A stretch of 64,000 nt of DNA from Spirosoma sp. SC4-14 (GCF_037201965.1 NZ_CP147518.1:2045001-2109000), one strand, 5' to 3'. Counted from the stretch's first letter, positions 1 through 8,787 are shown. Program-made: numbers and translations. Notes: a model not told the origin generated them from the letters alone.

Positions 1-906
1 TTTAAGTGAATCAGACGATATACTGTCTAGTGTTTTAAACAGATAATTGGTTTTAATGGCAAAGCTTACTCCCTCTGAGGTAGTTTGTTTTCCGCTGATA
101 ATTCCAATTACATTTCCTTTTTCGTCGAGCAATGGCCCGCCCGAGTTGCCAGGATTTACTCCAATAGCAACCTGATAAGCTGTTGTGTCGCCCCGGAAAC
201 CGGTACCTGAGCTAAGATAACCTTCTCCATAAACGATTTCTTCGCGGGGGTAGCCCAGCGTAAAGACACGTTCGCCCAAATCAGACTGATGGTTGTCAAA
301 GCTATATGGAACGGGTGGGAGCGGCCGAAACGCACTGTCGTCGCAGAGTTGCAAAATGGCCAGATCGTTGGTCTGGTCAGCATGAACCACCCGAGCTTTG
401 TAAACTTCACCGGTTTGACTCTGCACATAAATGGAATCAGCATTGAGGATAATATGGTTGTTGGTGACCATATAACCATCGGCTGTAAGCATAAAGCCTG
501 AGCCAGCCACCTGAGCTGGATTGACACTCAATGCGCGGCTACGTCCATTAAGATCGTTCAGCAGTTTTCGCTGCGACGATTTAACGGCCTGAATCTCTTT
601 ACTAAGCAGGCTATACTGCTGTTCCTGCTGTTTATGGCTTTGCTGATAGGAACGATATAAGAAAATGGAACCAAACGTTGTAATAGCAGCTACCGATGCC
701 GCTACGGCCAGGGTAGTCCGATAGGCACGCCACAAGGAACGAATTTGGCCAGGCTGTGGAATAGGTGAGCGGTAAAGCGCACTTTCTTCCCGCATTGCCT
801 CCATGTCGAGAGCAGACTGGGCAGCGGCTAACCGTTGTTTAAGCCGAATCCGTTCGCCATAAGCCAGCAGTGCGTTTTCAATTTCGTTTTCGTCATTAGT
901 CTCCAT
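1..906 (-). CDS. Membrane-anchored trypsin-like serine protease (S1C/HtrA-like), 3' end outside window
   Basis: The reading frame is open from the ATG at 906 down to base 1 with no stop, giving 302 visible residues. Residues 1-60 are charged and probably cytoplasmic. One membrane segment lies at about 64-84 and a short coiled linker follows. The protease domain starts near 130. The catalytic triad is visible: His151 in VTNNHI (the family usually has TNAHV), Asp181 in NDLAIL and Ser255 in NPGNSGGPL. HtrA/DegS-type enzymes cleave misfolded or regulatory proteins in the periplasm. Any PDZ domain would lie beyond the edge. The gene starts 55 bp after the ECF sigma factor gene on the same strand, so the two are probably cotranscribed. 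The cytoplasmic N-terminus could contact the sigma factor, but that is inference. Confidence 0.85.
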   Translation of the reverse strand, partial: METNDENEIENALLAYGERIRLKQRLAAAQSALDMEAMREESALYRSPIPQPGQIRSLWRAYRTTLAVAASVAAITTFGSIFLYRSYQQSHKQQEQQYSLLSKEIQAVKSSQRKLLNDLNGRSRALSVNPAQVAGSGFMLTADGYMVTNNHIILNADSIYVQSQTGEVYKARVVHADQTNDLAILQLCDDSAFRPLPPVPYSFDNHQSDLGERVFTLGYPREEIVYGEGYLSSGTGFRGDTTAYQVAIGVNPGNSGGPLLDEKGNVIGIISGKQTTSEGVSFAIKTNYLFKTLDSISSDSLK

Positions 907-961
907 TGTCGTAAAAGACCGACATCACGTCGGTTAAGTAACGGGTGGATGGGCACAGGCC

Positions 962-1552
962 CTAGCTTTGTTTGTACTCAGAAAAAAACAATCGCTTCAA
1001 CCGCATCAGGCATTTATACTTCTGCGTTTTGGCGTTGTCGGCATTCGTATAGCCAAACTTTTCGGTAATCTCCTGCATGCTCAGGTGCTGAATATAAAAA
1101 TCTTCCAGCAACGTTCGGCAGGGCTCGCCAAGCCGGGCCAGCGAATCGGCCATCAGATTAAATTGCCGGTCTCGTTCTTCATGATCGATAAAATCGTCAT
1201 CAACCTGCTGACCCGCAAAATCCTCTCCGGCCGGTGTTTCAATATCGCGTACCATGTATCGATTCCGCTGAGCTAATTGCTTGAGCCAAAGCCGACGACT
1301 AACTGAGTAAATGTATGTTTTTAGTTGACAGTAAAGTTCCAGCGAACCTCCTCTGACTTTTTCATACAACACTACAATCGCTTCCTGATAAATATCTTTT
1401 GCATCATCCTCGCTACCACTATTGGTCGTGATAAAATGTAAGATCATCGGGAAATACCGTCGATACAATTGATTGAGCACCTCATCGGAACCATCGGCAA
1501 GGCCCGCCAGCAATTCGTCGTCAGTTAAAACGGGCCGCCTACTTTCCTTCAT
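962..1552 (-). CDS. ECF-type RNA polymerase sigma factor
   Basis: The 196-residue protein has sigma-70 region 2 at about 28-100, including an acidic DDAKDIYQEAIVVLYEK stretch typical of ECF region 2. Region 4 is at about 140-190, with the helix-turn-helix in MQEITEKFGYTNADNAKTQK. ECF factors direct RNA polymerase to a small regulon and are usually held inactive by a partner protein. No FecR- or zinc-type anti-sigma gene follows. The next gene downstream encodes a membrane-anchored trypsin-like protease whose N-terminus is cytoplasmic, so the protein may act as its partner (inference). The ATG at 1552 is the only good start. A 9-bp inverted repeat with an A-rich loop lies just upstream at 1591-1625. 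Confidence 0.9.
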   Translation of the reverse strand: MKESRRPVLTDDELLAGLADGSDEVLNQLYRRYFPMILHFITTNSGSEDDAKDIYQEAIVVLYEKVRGGSLELYCQLKTYIYSVSRRLWLKQLAQRNRYMVRDIETPAGEDFAGQQVDDDFIDHEERDRQFNLMADSLARLGEPCRTLLEDFYIQHLSMQEITEKFGYTNADNAKTQKYKCLMRLKRLFFSEYKQS

Positions 1553-1590
1553 CGTATTGCGTCATTACTTAATACAAAATCACCCCAAAC

Positions 1591-1625
1591 GTAACCCAAA
1601 AAAAAATTAAAAAAAGTTGGGTTAC
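1591..1625. promoter_or_regulatory. Inverted repeat with A-rich loop upstream of the ECF sigma gene
   Basis: GTAACCCAA at 1591-1599 is mirrored exactly by TTGGGTTAC at 1617-1625. The 17 bases between are almost all A. The element lies 39 bp before the sigma-factor ATG and about 70 bp before the divergent lipoprotein gene. It could be an operator, or a terminator remnant. Only the symmetry is seen; the role is unknown. Confidence 0.35.
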
Positions 1626-1695
1626 CTTTTTCTCGATAGGGTATTAACGTTGACATTAATCTATTTATCACTCGTAAACAAAACGCCCCAAAACT

Positions 1696-1893
1696 ATGAA
1701 AGCTATCACGAAATCTGCCTTCTTTTTCATGGCTATGATCGCCCTTGCAACTGCTTGCAGCTCGAAAAAGACTGAAACTGAGACGACTTCGGCTGATTCT
1801 ACCTCTACCATGATGTCTGATTCTACTATGATGTCTGATTCTACCATGGCTACTGATTCGGCTTCGACGATGTCGTCAGATAGCGCGAAGTAA
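1696..1893 (+). CDS. Small Ser/Thr/Asp-rich lipoprotein
   Basis: The 65-residue product begins with a lipoprotein signal peptide (MKAITKSAFFFMAMIALATAC). Cys21 in the lipobox LATAC is the predicted acylation site. The mature part is about 45 residues of low-complexity sequence, with DSTMMSD repeated nearly exactly. It is acidic, carries no recognisable domain and is probably disordered. Short DST-rich lipoproteins of this kind occur in Cytophagales, but I know of no defined function. The gene diverges from the ECF sigma gene and is followed by its own terminator at 1950-1980, which supports a real monocistronic gene. The opposite strand also has an open frame here, a consequence of the repeat composition. 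Confidence 0.75.
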   Translation: MKAITKSAFFFMAMIALATACSSKKTETETTSADSTSTMMSDSTMMSDSTMATDSASTMSSDSAK

Positions 1894-1949
1894 TTAGAAC
1901 TAAGGCACAACTGCCGGTTGTAATACCGACATCGCTATAAACGTTTTAA

Positions 1950-1980
1950 AGCCTCCAATTAGTTGGGGGCTTTTACTTTT
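1950..1980 (+). terminator. Rho-independent terminator after the small lipoprotein gene
   Basis: AGCCTCCAA (1950-1958) pairs with TTGGGGGCT (1963-1971) with one G-T wobble, and is followed by TTTTACTTTTT. It lies 57 bp downstream of the lipoprotein stop and before the convergent epimerase gene. Confidence 0.75.
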
Positions 1981-2012
1981 TATTTGACCAGGCCGCCATA
2001 ACCGGCTATTGA

Positions 2013-3215
2013 TTAGCGGATATGATCGATCCGTTCGAGCATTTCCAGGCAGGAACGACTGTTGTGGTAAGGGCACTTCCACATACTTATTTTGTCGTTG
2101 CCGAGAATTTTATGATCGGCCGTGACACCGCTGTACCACTCGCCATTCGTTGTGTCGAGGAGGTATTTTTTTATGAACTCCCAGCTTTTTACTGATTTGT
2201 CGAGATACGATTTGTCGCGCGTATGCTGGTAGGCATTCATAAAACCAACCATTGCTTCTGCCATAACCCACCAGGAGCGTTCGCGGTTCAGATGCCCATC
2301 GGGATCAAGTTCGTAGTTCATGCCACCGTCGGTGTCGAAGCCAGTGGTAGCGGCCTTTGCCATATTGATGGCCAGCGCCTGAATTTTCTTTTGAAGGGGT
2401 TTATCTTCAGCGTTTTGGGTTGCCAGCAGGTCGGCGGCTTCGGGTAATAGCCAGGAGGCTTCAATATCGTGTCCGTAGGAAATGGCCGTACGTCGTATAG
2501 TCCAGTCAGTATCCATGAATAGATTCATCCGATAGGTTTTCGGATCAACAATATGTTGCTGAAATATGGTCAACATACCTCGCATCTGATCGGCTACTAT
2601 TTTTTCGGGCCAAACCCGGTATAAACACGTGAACGACTCCAAAATGTGGAGATGCGTGTTCATCGTCTTAATTTCCTGATTGTCGTACTTGCTGATGATA
2701 TAGTCGGTAGCGGGCGACCAGTCCTGAGAGAGAGCCTCTACAAAACCTCCTTTCCTGGGGTCGTAGGCGTGTTTTACCATTAGACCAAATAAGTCTCTGG
2801 CTAAAGTGAGAGCAGGAGCAGAGCCGGTAGCATGAACATATTCGCTTAAGCCATATAGGGTAAACGCCTGGCCATATAAGTGCTTGAGGGGGTATTTAGG
2901 TTTTCCTTTGGCATCGACAGACCAATAGGCACCCCCGTATTTCGGGTCAATAAAATGGTCTCGAATATAGTCAAAGGCCCTGTCGGCAACGGCTTTGTAC
3001 TCTTCATGTTGCGTATGGCGCAAAGCCGCTGAGAAGGTCCATAGAATGCGGCTATTCAAGACAATGCCTTTATCGGCATTAGGATCAGGCTGATTCTGGT
3101 AATTTACCCGACCATAGAAGCCTCCATTTTGTGGGTCGGGCGCGAATCGCTCCCAATACGAAAGGATATCTTTATGTTCCTGTCGTAGTTCGGCGCGGAG
3201 TTGCTTAAGATCCAT
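2013..3215 (-). CDS. AGE-family epimerase, probable cellobiose 2-epimerase
   Basis: The 400-residue soluble protein belongs to the N-acylglucosamine 2-epimerase/cellobiose 2-epimerase superfamily, an (alpha/alpha)6 barrel. Landmarks are RILWTFSAA at 56-64, NTHLHILESF at 186-195, GHDIEASWLL at 248-257 and KCPYHNSR at 380-387. His249 and His384 match the general acid/base histidines of cellobiose 2-epimerases. These enzymes convert the reducing-end glucose of beta-1,4-disaccharides to mannose, feeding mannosylglucose phosphorolysis. The length fits the family (about 390-410). There is no signal peptide, so it acts in the cytoplasm. It lies downstream of a SusC/SusD pair on the same strand, which suggests that transporter may import beta-linked oligosaccharides. 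An N-acylglucosamine or mannose epimerase remains possible. Confidence 0.85.
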   Translation of the reverse strand: MDLKQLRAELRQEHKDILSYWERFAPDPQNGGFYGRVNYQNQPDPNADKGIVLNSRILWTFSAALRHTQHEEYKAVADRAFDYIRDHFIDPKYGGAYWSVDAKGKPKYPLKHLYGQAFTLYGLSEYVHATGSAPALTLARDLFGLMVKHAYDPRKGGFVEALSQDWSPATDYIISKYDNQEIKTMNTHLHILESFTCLYRVWPEKIVADQMRGMLTIFQQHIVDPKTYRMNLFMDTDWTIRRTAISYGHDIEASWLLPEAADLLATQNAEDKPLQKKIQALAINMAKAATTGFDTDGGMNYELDPDGHLNRERSWWVMAEAMVGFMNAYQHTRDKSYLDKSVKSWEFIKKYLLDTTNGEWYSGVTADHKILGNDKISMWKCPYHNSRSCLEMLERIDHIR

Positions 3216-3221
3216 GTTAGG

Positions 3222-3293
3222 AATGATGAATTATGAATGGGAAATGATGAATCTCATTCCAGAGAAACAGTTCATCATTCATAATTCATCATT
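3222..3293. repeat. Intergenic inverted repeat, two perfect 18-bp arms
   Basis: The arm at 3222-3239 (AATGATGAATTATGAATG) is matched exactly in reverse complement at 3276-3293, with a 36-bp spacer. The arms are AT-rich and built from ATGA/GAAT words. The element sits between the small hydrophilic gene and the epimerase ATG, so it would form a large hairpin in the epimerase leader. A similar but longer structure occurs at 19798-19876. Confidence 0.7.
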
Positions 3294-3308
3294 TATCATT
3301 TTCTACTG

Positions 3309-3569
3309 TTATTTGCGGCTTCCATTTCGACTGCTACTGTGTCCCGAATGGCCGTGCCCTCCGCGTTCATCGGCTAGTTCGTTTTTAGTTTTGCCGTTTA
3401 GGTCGTGGTTGTCTTCAGGGCCCTGTTTGGTTTTGTTTGCGTTTGTCATCGTGCGTTCTCCATTGGGGCGGGTTTTGCTCGTATCATGTGCCTGCTGATT
3501 GCGAGTGCGGTCGCCGTTTGGCTGTAAGTTATTCGAACCCGGCTGGTCTGTGGTTTTGTGATTGCTCAT
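3309..3569 (-). CDS. Small hydrophilic, probably disordered protein of unknown function
   Basis: The 86-residue product is rich in Asn, Gly, Thr, Lys and His, with almost no hydrophobic residues. Two similar segments carry an RxxPNG(D/E)RT motif (PNGDRTRN and PNGERTMT), suggesting an internal duplication. The C-terminus is GGHGHSGHSSSRNGSRK. There is no signal peptide, membrane segment or known domain. It looks like a stress-type or nucleic-acid-binding disordered protein, but that is a guess from composition. The ATG at 3569 lies after the susCD terminator, so it has its own transcript. An overlapping frame on the plus strand (3214-3498) shows no coding character and is not called. Confidence 0.5.
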   Translation of the reverse strand: MSNHKTTDQPGSNNLQPNGDRTRNQQAHDTSKTRPNGERTMTNANKTKQGPEDNHDLNGKTKNELADERGGHGHSGHSSSRNGSRK

Positions 3570-3625
3570 AACGTTTGTCTAGTTGTTTTGTAGAATAAAC
3601 GTTATGAGCTTAATCAATGTTTAAC

Positions 3626-3660
3626 ACAAATGCCCCATCGGATTCCGATGGGGCATTTGT
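3626..3660 (-). terminator. Strong hairpin terminator downstream of susD
   Basis: A 17-bp perfect stem (3626-3642 against 3644-3660), with ATGCCCCATCGG as its core, lies 22 bp beyond the susD stop on the minus strand. The stem is symmetric, so it may also limit transcription from the other side. The T-tract is weak. Confidence 0.7.
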
Positions 3661-3681
3661 TAACAGGTTACTCAAGTAAGC

Positions 3682-5424
3682 TTAATATCCTGGGTTTTGT
3701 GACAGAACATCTTTGCCCTGATAGTCGATCTGCGTTTGTGGGATCGGCATATATTCATCTTTGCCCGCCGTAAACTTAGCGTTAGCATAGCCTACTGACA
3801 ATTTCTTGCTTTCATAAGACAAGAAGTTGTTCAGTACTGTTGCTGCAGTTCCCCAGCGAACGAGGTCAAATAAGCGGTGTCCCTCGCCCGAAAGTTCAAG
3901 TTTACGCTCAAATTGAACGGCCGTACGCGCTGCGGCTTTATCGGTCCAGGCAGCATCGTAAGTAGCAATTTTGTAGTTGGCTGCGTTCGTACCATCGGCA
4001 TTCTTCACAAAGCCGGCTGGGTTAGCCGCTCTCGTGCGAATCATGTTCACATACTTACGAGCCGTTTCCAGACTACCAACTTCAATTTCGCATTCAGCAG
4101 CCATTAGCAGCACATCAGCGAAACGAATGATGCAATAGTTGATGGCTGAATAACCATCGGTCCATGAGCTACCATCGGTCAGGGTTTTGTCCTGCGATTT
4201 GTAGAAGATAAACTTCTTCGGCGAATAAGGACCAGCGAAGCTCTGGTCACGAATCCAGTCAAGACCTGGGTGTACGTTCCAGTCGAGGTATGGAATGCCA
4301 CGACGACCTACTGACCAGTCCAGACGAGGATCGAGCAGACCAGCATCGGGAGTGAAAGGAGTCGACGAAGCAACACCCTGATCGGTTTTCAATTCGTTGG
4401 CCGCTGAGTTATAAGAACCATCCAGAAGCGGAAGCCCTGTAGCATCAACCCGGAATGAGTTGGCCAGTTCGAAGCTGGGAGGGAAGAATCCGCAGCAACC
4501 GGCAGGGCCACCCGAACCCGTGTTGTAAGGGAAGTTCAGTACCAGATCGGGGTTAGCGTTATCAGAACTACCCGTATTGGCCGCAGCCTGCGTTGCAAAA
4601 ATAGATTCTTCGTGGTTGTCATTTGCCGCATTAAAGATCTGCGAATAGCTGGCAACCAGACCATATTTCTTACCATTAGTGGTTTGGCCATTGGCAATAA
4701 CCAGATCAAATAATGCTTTTGCTTCTGCATATTTTTTCTGATACAGGTAGGTTTTGGCCAGATAAGAAGCAGCAGCCCATTTGTTGGCACGGCCAGCAGC
4801 ACTCTGCGTTTCGGGCAGATTATCGTAGGCGTTTTTGAAGTCGGCTTCGATTTTAGGCCAGATATCAGCATCGTTTTTCACCTTTTCGATGCCTGTACCA
4901 TAATCGACCGTTTCGTCAACATAAGGAACCTTGTTGAACGCACGCTTCAGTTCAAAATAGTAGTGACCGCGCAGGAAACGGGCTTCAGCCGTAATCCGTG
5001 CTTTATCACTAGCCGTTACATCATTGCTAGCCGATGCCAATGTACGGATAACAATGTTAGCCCGGCTAACACCTTCATACATGGCGTTCCACTTCGCGTT
5101 TACCTCACCACTGGATGGCAGAAGCAGGTATGTCTGATAAGGGGTAAGGGCGTTAAAGTCACCAGAGTTGGAGCCTTTGTTGGCTTCACCACCCGAAATG
5201 CTACCCCGTACCCAGTTGTACGAACTTGCCGACTGGCTGAATCCGCGTGCATTTAACTGTGCATAAGTAGCCAGCAGTAACCCTTCCAGACCAGCTTTTG
5301 ACGTGAGCTGCGTACTGGATAACTGCCCTGTTGCGGGTACTTCCAGGAATTTGTCTTTGCAGGCAAATGTAACCATCATCAGCATCGCTGTGGCCACAGT
5401 TCCCTTTGTAATGTATTTTTTCAT
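3682..5424 (-). CDS. SusD/RagB-family outer-membrane nutrient-binding lipoprotein
   Basis: The 580-residue protein has a lipoprotein signal peptide with Cys22 (MMVTFAC). The N-terminal SusD-like TPR region begins with FLEVPATGQL and includes EARFLRGHYYFELKRAFNKVPYV-type motifs. The C-terminal RagB/SusD region ends with the family signature around EFERKLELSGEGHRLFDLVRWG and PIPQTQID. It caps the SusC channel on the cell surface and binds glycans before import. The gene follows susC with a 72-bp gap and is followed by a strong terminator, so the pair forms a two-gene unit. No glycoside hydrolase is adjacent; the nearest carbohydrate enzyme is the epimerase at 2013-3215. The substrate is not readable from sequence. 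Confidence 0.95.
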   Translation of the reverse strand: MKKYITKGTVATAMLMMVTFACKDKFLEVPATGQLSSTQLTSKAGLEGLLLATYAQLNARGFSQSASSYNWVRGSISGGEANKGSNSGDFNALTPYQTYLLLPSSGEVNAKWNAMYEGVSRANIVIRTLASASNDVTASDKARITAEARFLRGHYYFELKRAFNKVPYVDETVDYGTGIEKVKNDADIWPKIEADFKNAYDNLPETQSAAGRANKWAAASYLAKTYLYQKKYAEAKALFDLVIANGQTTNGKKYGLVASYSQIFNAANDNHEESIFATQAAANTGSSDNANPDLVLNFPYNTGSGGPAGCCGFFPPSFELANSFRVDATGLPLLDGSYNSAANELKTDQGVASSTPFTPDAGLLDPRLDWSVGRRGIPYLDWNVHPGLDWIRDQSFAGPYSPKKFIFYKSQDKTLTDGSSWTDGYSAINYCIIRFADVLLMAAECEIEVGSLETARKYVNMIRTRAANPAGFVKNADGTNAANYKIATYDAAWTDKAAARTAVQFERKLELSGEGHRLFDLVRWGTAATVLNNFLSYESKKLSVGYANAKFTAGKDEYMPIPQTQIDYQGKDVLSQNPGY

Positions 5425-5496
5425 AGTCCAGTTTACCTGATATGTTTTTGATTAAGGTGGAGTACGCTGAAACATTGTTACTCCACCCTTATTCAT

Positions 5497-8400
5497 TTAG
5501 AAACCAAAGCTTAAACCAACGTTATAGCCGCGAGTGATTGGGTAGTTACCGATATCGATACCGAAGTTTGTATCGGCTGCACCACCTACACCCGGATCAA
5601 GGCCTTTATATTTGGTGATCGTGAACAGGTTCGTTGCCGAAGCCGAAATCCGCAGACGGCTCATTTTGATCCGGTTCAGAATCACCGACGGGAACGTATA
5701 GCCAATGTTCAGATACTGCATCCGACCATACGAACCATTTTCTACGTAGTAGGAGTTAGGCTGCGTGTTGGTGCTGAAGTTCGATGCACTTTCGAAGATG
5801 GGTATATCCGTATTGGTATGTGTTGGCAACCACGAATCTTTCACGCGGGCACTAACAGCGGCTCCCGTAAATGAAGGATAGAAATCGGTGAACCAGCGCT
5901 GGTTGTTGAAAAGCTTGTTGCCGATCGACGCATAGAGGTTAGTGTTCAGATCGAAACCTTTATACTTCAACGTCAGCGTGATACTACCCGTAAATTTCGG
6001 AACTGGGCTTCCCAGGAAAGTCCGGTCGTTGTCATCGATTTTGCCATCGCCATTGATATCAGCATACCGGAAACGACCCGGAGCGGCACCATCCTGCGTA
6101 GGAGCTGCGGCAACTTCTTCTTTGCTGTTGAAGAGGCCAATCACTTTATAACCGAAGAACGACGAGATCGGCTGACCTGGCTGGTTACGAACTACGTTAC
6201 CATTCAGACGAGTACCGCCCGATGCAAAGTAAGGTACGCCAGGAGCCAGCGAAACAATTTTGTTGCTCAGGAAACCGCCAACAACAGTAACTTCATAACC
6301 CAGATCGCTGGTGATGTTACCGCGGGTAATGGCCGTGATGTCGATACCCTGGTTACGCATGCTGGCAACGTTTGAATAAGGAGCTGATGCGCGCACACCT
6401 ACTACACCTGGAAGGCTAAGCTGGAACAGCAGATCTTTGGTATCTTTCCGCCAGAAGTCGAGGATTAACTCTAACTTGTTGTTGAAGAACGATCCGTCCA
6501 GACCAATGTTCGAGGTAACGCTGCTTTCCCATTTAGCCGTTGGGTTACCAATCTGGCTCCGGTAGAAACCAGCCGAGATACTGTTGTTGGTACCACTGAT
6601 GTCGTAACCATTACCAGCGTTCGAGGCAAACAGGTTATACTGGTTGGTAGCACTCAGGTAGTTTGAGTTACCCATGATACCATAACCACCACGAATTTTC
6701 AGGTCAGATACCCAAGGCAGATTTTTCATGAACTCTTCCGACGAAATCCGCCATGCTGCCGAAATAGCCGGGAACACCCCGAAACGGTTGCTGGGCGCAA
6801 ACTGCGACGAACCATCCCGACGAACAACACCCGTCACAATGTACTTGTCGTTGAACGTGTAGCGAGCCTGGGCGAACAACGAGTAGAACTTGTTACCCAA
6901 ACCATAGCCACTGTTTACGTTACGAGTGGCACCCGGAGTTGTAGTGCTGATCGTGACGTAGTTCGGATCGGTCGTGAATGGGTTTTGGCCTGAGCCGCTG
7001 ATGCTACGACCTGCTCCCGTATTCAATGCTTCGATACCCGCCAGAACACTTACATCGTGAACGCCAAAGCGTTGTTTATAAGATGCGGTATTGGTGAACG
7101 TCCAGGCCAGACCATAACCAGAGCCTTCGCTATAGGTATAGGTGGTGTTGTTCTCCGAGTTTTCGTACTGAACCCGACCGTAGCTATTGAAGTAGTTACT
7201 GAAGTACGTACCACCAATGCTACTTTTCAGAGTCAGAGATGGCAGCAGATCATACTCCAGATAAGCGTTACCGAATCCGTAAATATTGAAGTTACCGTTG
7301 TTCTGCGCTGCCTGACGGTTGGCTACCGGGTTGCTTGGGTTGTTGAACCCTTTAGCCGCCGTACCGGCATAGCCTCCAAAGGAGTTATATACCGGAATGA
7401 TGGGTGCCATACGGAAAGCTAACAACACGTCGTTTTCGTCGGATGGCGAGCTGGAGTTGTTGTTTGTACCATTACCTAACTGGCTACCAACGCCCCCGAG
7501 TACACCTGTGTTGGAGATATAAGCCATCTGCAGGTTTTCGCCAAAGCGTAGTTTTTTCGTAATGTCAAACTCGGTATTGGCCCGGAAGGTATAGCGTTTA
7601 TAGTTGTTATAAATGATAATACCAGCCTGATTCTGATAGCTTAAGCTCAGATAATACCGGCTTGAAGCAGTTCCGCCCGAGAAACCAAGTGTGTGGCGGG
7701 TCAGTGGCGCTACACGAGTGATTTCATTATACCAGTTTGTTCCCTGTTTGTTAGAAGGAATAACCAGATATACCGGACCGTTGGCCGAATTTGTATTATA
7801 CTTCAGTTTTTCAGCAGCCAGATCAACCTGCGATGCAGACAGACCAACATTGCTGCCAACGAGTAGGTAATCTGGAAGAACCGGAGACTGGCCCGCACCA
7901 TACTGACCGTTGGCAATACCTGTGAAGCTATCTGGACCAATTGTGCCGCCTGCCTGATAGATGTCGTTCTTGCGGGCCTGCCAGGTCCAGTCGGCCTGTT
8001 CCTGTGGATTCAGTGTAGCCGGGCCTTTACCTGGATCAGTAACACCATACAATCCATCATAAGTTACGGTGAGCTTCTGGGCATTGCGTTGACCTTTTTT
8101 GGTTGTTAACACAATCACACCCGAGGCAGCGCGAGCACCATAGATCGAAGCAGAAGCCGCATCTTTCAGTACGGTGGTACTTTCAATGTCGTCAGGAGCC
8201 AGATAAGCAATGTTTTGCGTTGGGACTCCATCGACTACATACAATGGCTGGTTACCACCGAAGGAACCAAAGCCGCGAATACGAACCTGGCTACTAGTAC
8301 CCGGCTGACCGTTGGTGATAACGGTTACCCCGGATACGCGACCCTGCAACTGCTGCTCTACGTTCGTAGAAGGAACCACTTTTAACTGAGCCGGTTTTAC

Positions 8401-8787
8401 GGTCGACACGGCGCCGGTTGTTTCACGGCGGCTTTCTGTCGAATAACCCGTTACAACGACTTCGTTCAGAGCAGTAGCTTCATCTTCCAGCGTTACGTTC
8501 ACTTCAGAACGGTTTCCAACAGCAACTTCCTGCGTTTTGAATCCAATAGCCGAAATGACAATGGTTGGATTTGAACCGCGAACGTTAATAGTAAAATTAC
8601 CCTCAGCATCTGTGGCAGTACCAGTTGTAGTTCCCTTTAAGACTACGTTAGCACCCGGAACTGCACCATCGGCGCCACTAATCTTACCCGTTATGCGACG
8701 GTCTTGAGCGGAGGCATTCAGACTCCAGAGCAGTAAGACTGCCCCCAGAAGAGAGGAATGCAGAAGCCTGTAAAGTGTTGACTTCAT
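5497..8787 (-). CDS. SusC/RagA-family TonB-dependent outer-membrane transporter
   Basis: The 1096-residue protein has a signal peptide ending NASAQ. A carboxypeptidase-regulatory-like domain follows at about 30-105 (ITGKISGADGAVPGANVVLKG). The TonB-box region is ALNEVVVTGYS at about 108-118. The plug domain (about 120-235) contains the SusC signature LYVVDGVP, and a 22-strand barrel ends in aromatic GLSFGF. It imports oligosaccharides or other large nutrients using TonB energy. Unlike the SusC at 40691 it has no STN domain, so it is probably not under FecR/ECF transenvelope control. It is the first gene of the susCD unit and starts next to a 366-bp AT-rich divergent region. Confidence 0.95.
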   Translation of the reverse strand: MKSTLYRLLHSSLLGAVLLLWSLNASAQDRRITGKISGADGAVPGANVVLKGTTTGTATDAEGNFTINVRGSNPTIVISAIGFKTQEVAVGNRSEVNVTLEDEATALNEVVVTGYSTESRRETTGAVSTVKPAQLKVVPSTNVEQQLQGRVSGVTVITNGQPGTSSQVRIRGFGSFGGNQPLYVVDGVPTQNIAYLAPDDIESTTVLKDAASASIYGARAASGVIVLTTKKGQRNAQKLTVTYDGLYGVTDPGKGPATLNPQEQADWTWQARKNDIYQAGGTIGPDSFTGIANGQYGAGQSPVLPDYLLVGSNVGLSASQVDLAAEKLKYNTNSANGPVYLVIPSNKQGTNWYNEITRVAPLTRHTLGFSGGTASSRYYLSLSYQNQAGIIIYNNYKRYTFRANTEFDITKKLRFGENLQMAYISNTGVLGGVGSQLGNGTNNNSSSPSDENDVLLAFRMAPIIPVYNSFGGYAGTAAKGFNNPSNPVANRQAAQNNGNFNIYGFGNAYLEYDLLPSLTLKSSIGGTYFSNYFNSYGRVQYENSENNTTYTYSEGSGYGLAWTFTNTASYKQRFGVHDVSVLAGIEALNTGAGRSISGSGQNPFTTDPNYVTISTTTPGATRNVNSGYGLGNKFYSLFAQARYTFNDKYIVTGVVRRDGSSQFAPSNRFGVFPAISAAWRISSEEFMKNLPWVSDLKIRGGYGIMGNSNYLSATNQYNLFASNAGNGYDISGTNNSISAGFYRSQIGNPTAKWESSVTSNIGLDGSFFNNKLELILDFWRKDTKDLLFQLSLPGVVGVRASAPYSNVASMRNQGIDITAITRGNITSDLGYEVTVVGGFLSNKIVSLAPGVPYFASGGTRLNGNVVRNQPGQPISSFFGYKVIGLFNSKEEVAAAPTQDGAAPGRFRYADINGDGKIDDNDRTFLGSPVPKFTGSITLTLKYKGFDLNTNLYASIGNKLFNNQRWFTDFYPSFTGAAVSARVKDSWLPTHTNTDIPIFESASNFSTNTQPNSYYVENGSYGRMQYLNIGYTFPSVILNRIKMSRLRISASATNLFTITKYKGLDPGVGGAADTNFGIDIGNYPITRGYNVGLSFGF

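Noticed and set aside
1668-1910. Acidic 80-codon frame antisense to the small lipoprotein
   Set aside because: It mirrors the repetitive DST-rich lipoprotein; the plus-strand frame has a signal peptide, lipobox and its own terminator.
3214-3498. 94-codon open frame on the plus strand
   Set aside because: It overlaps the repeat at 3222-3293 and the small hydrophilic gene on the other strand, and its translation is an unlikely Ser/Leu/Cys-rich sequence.
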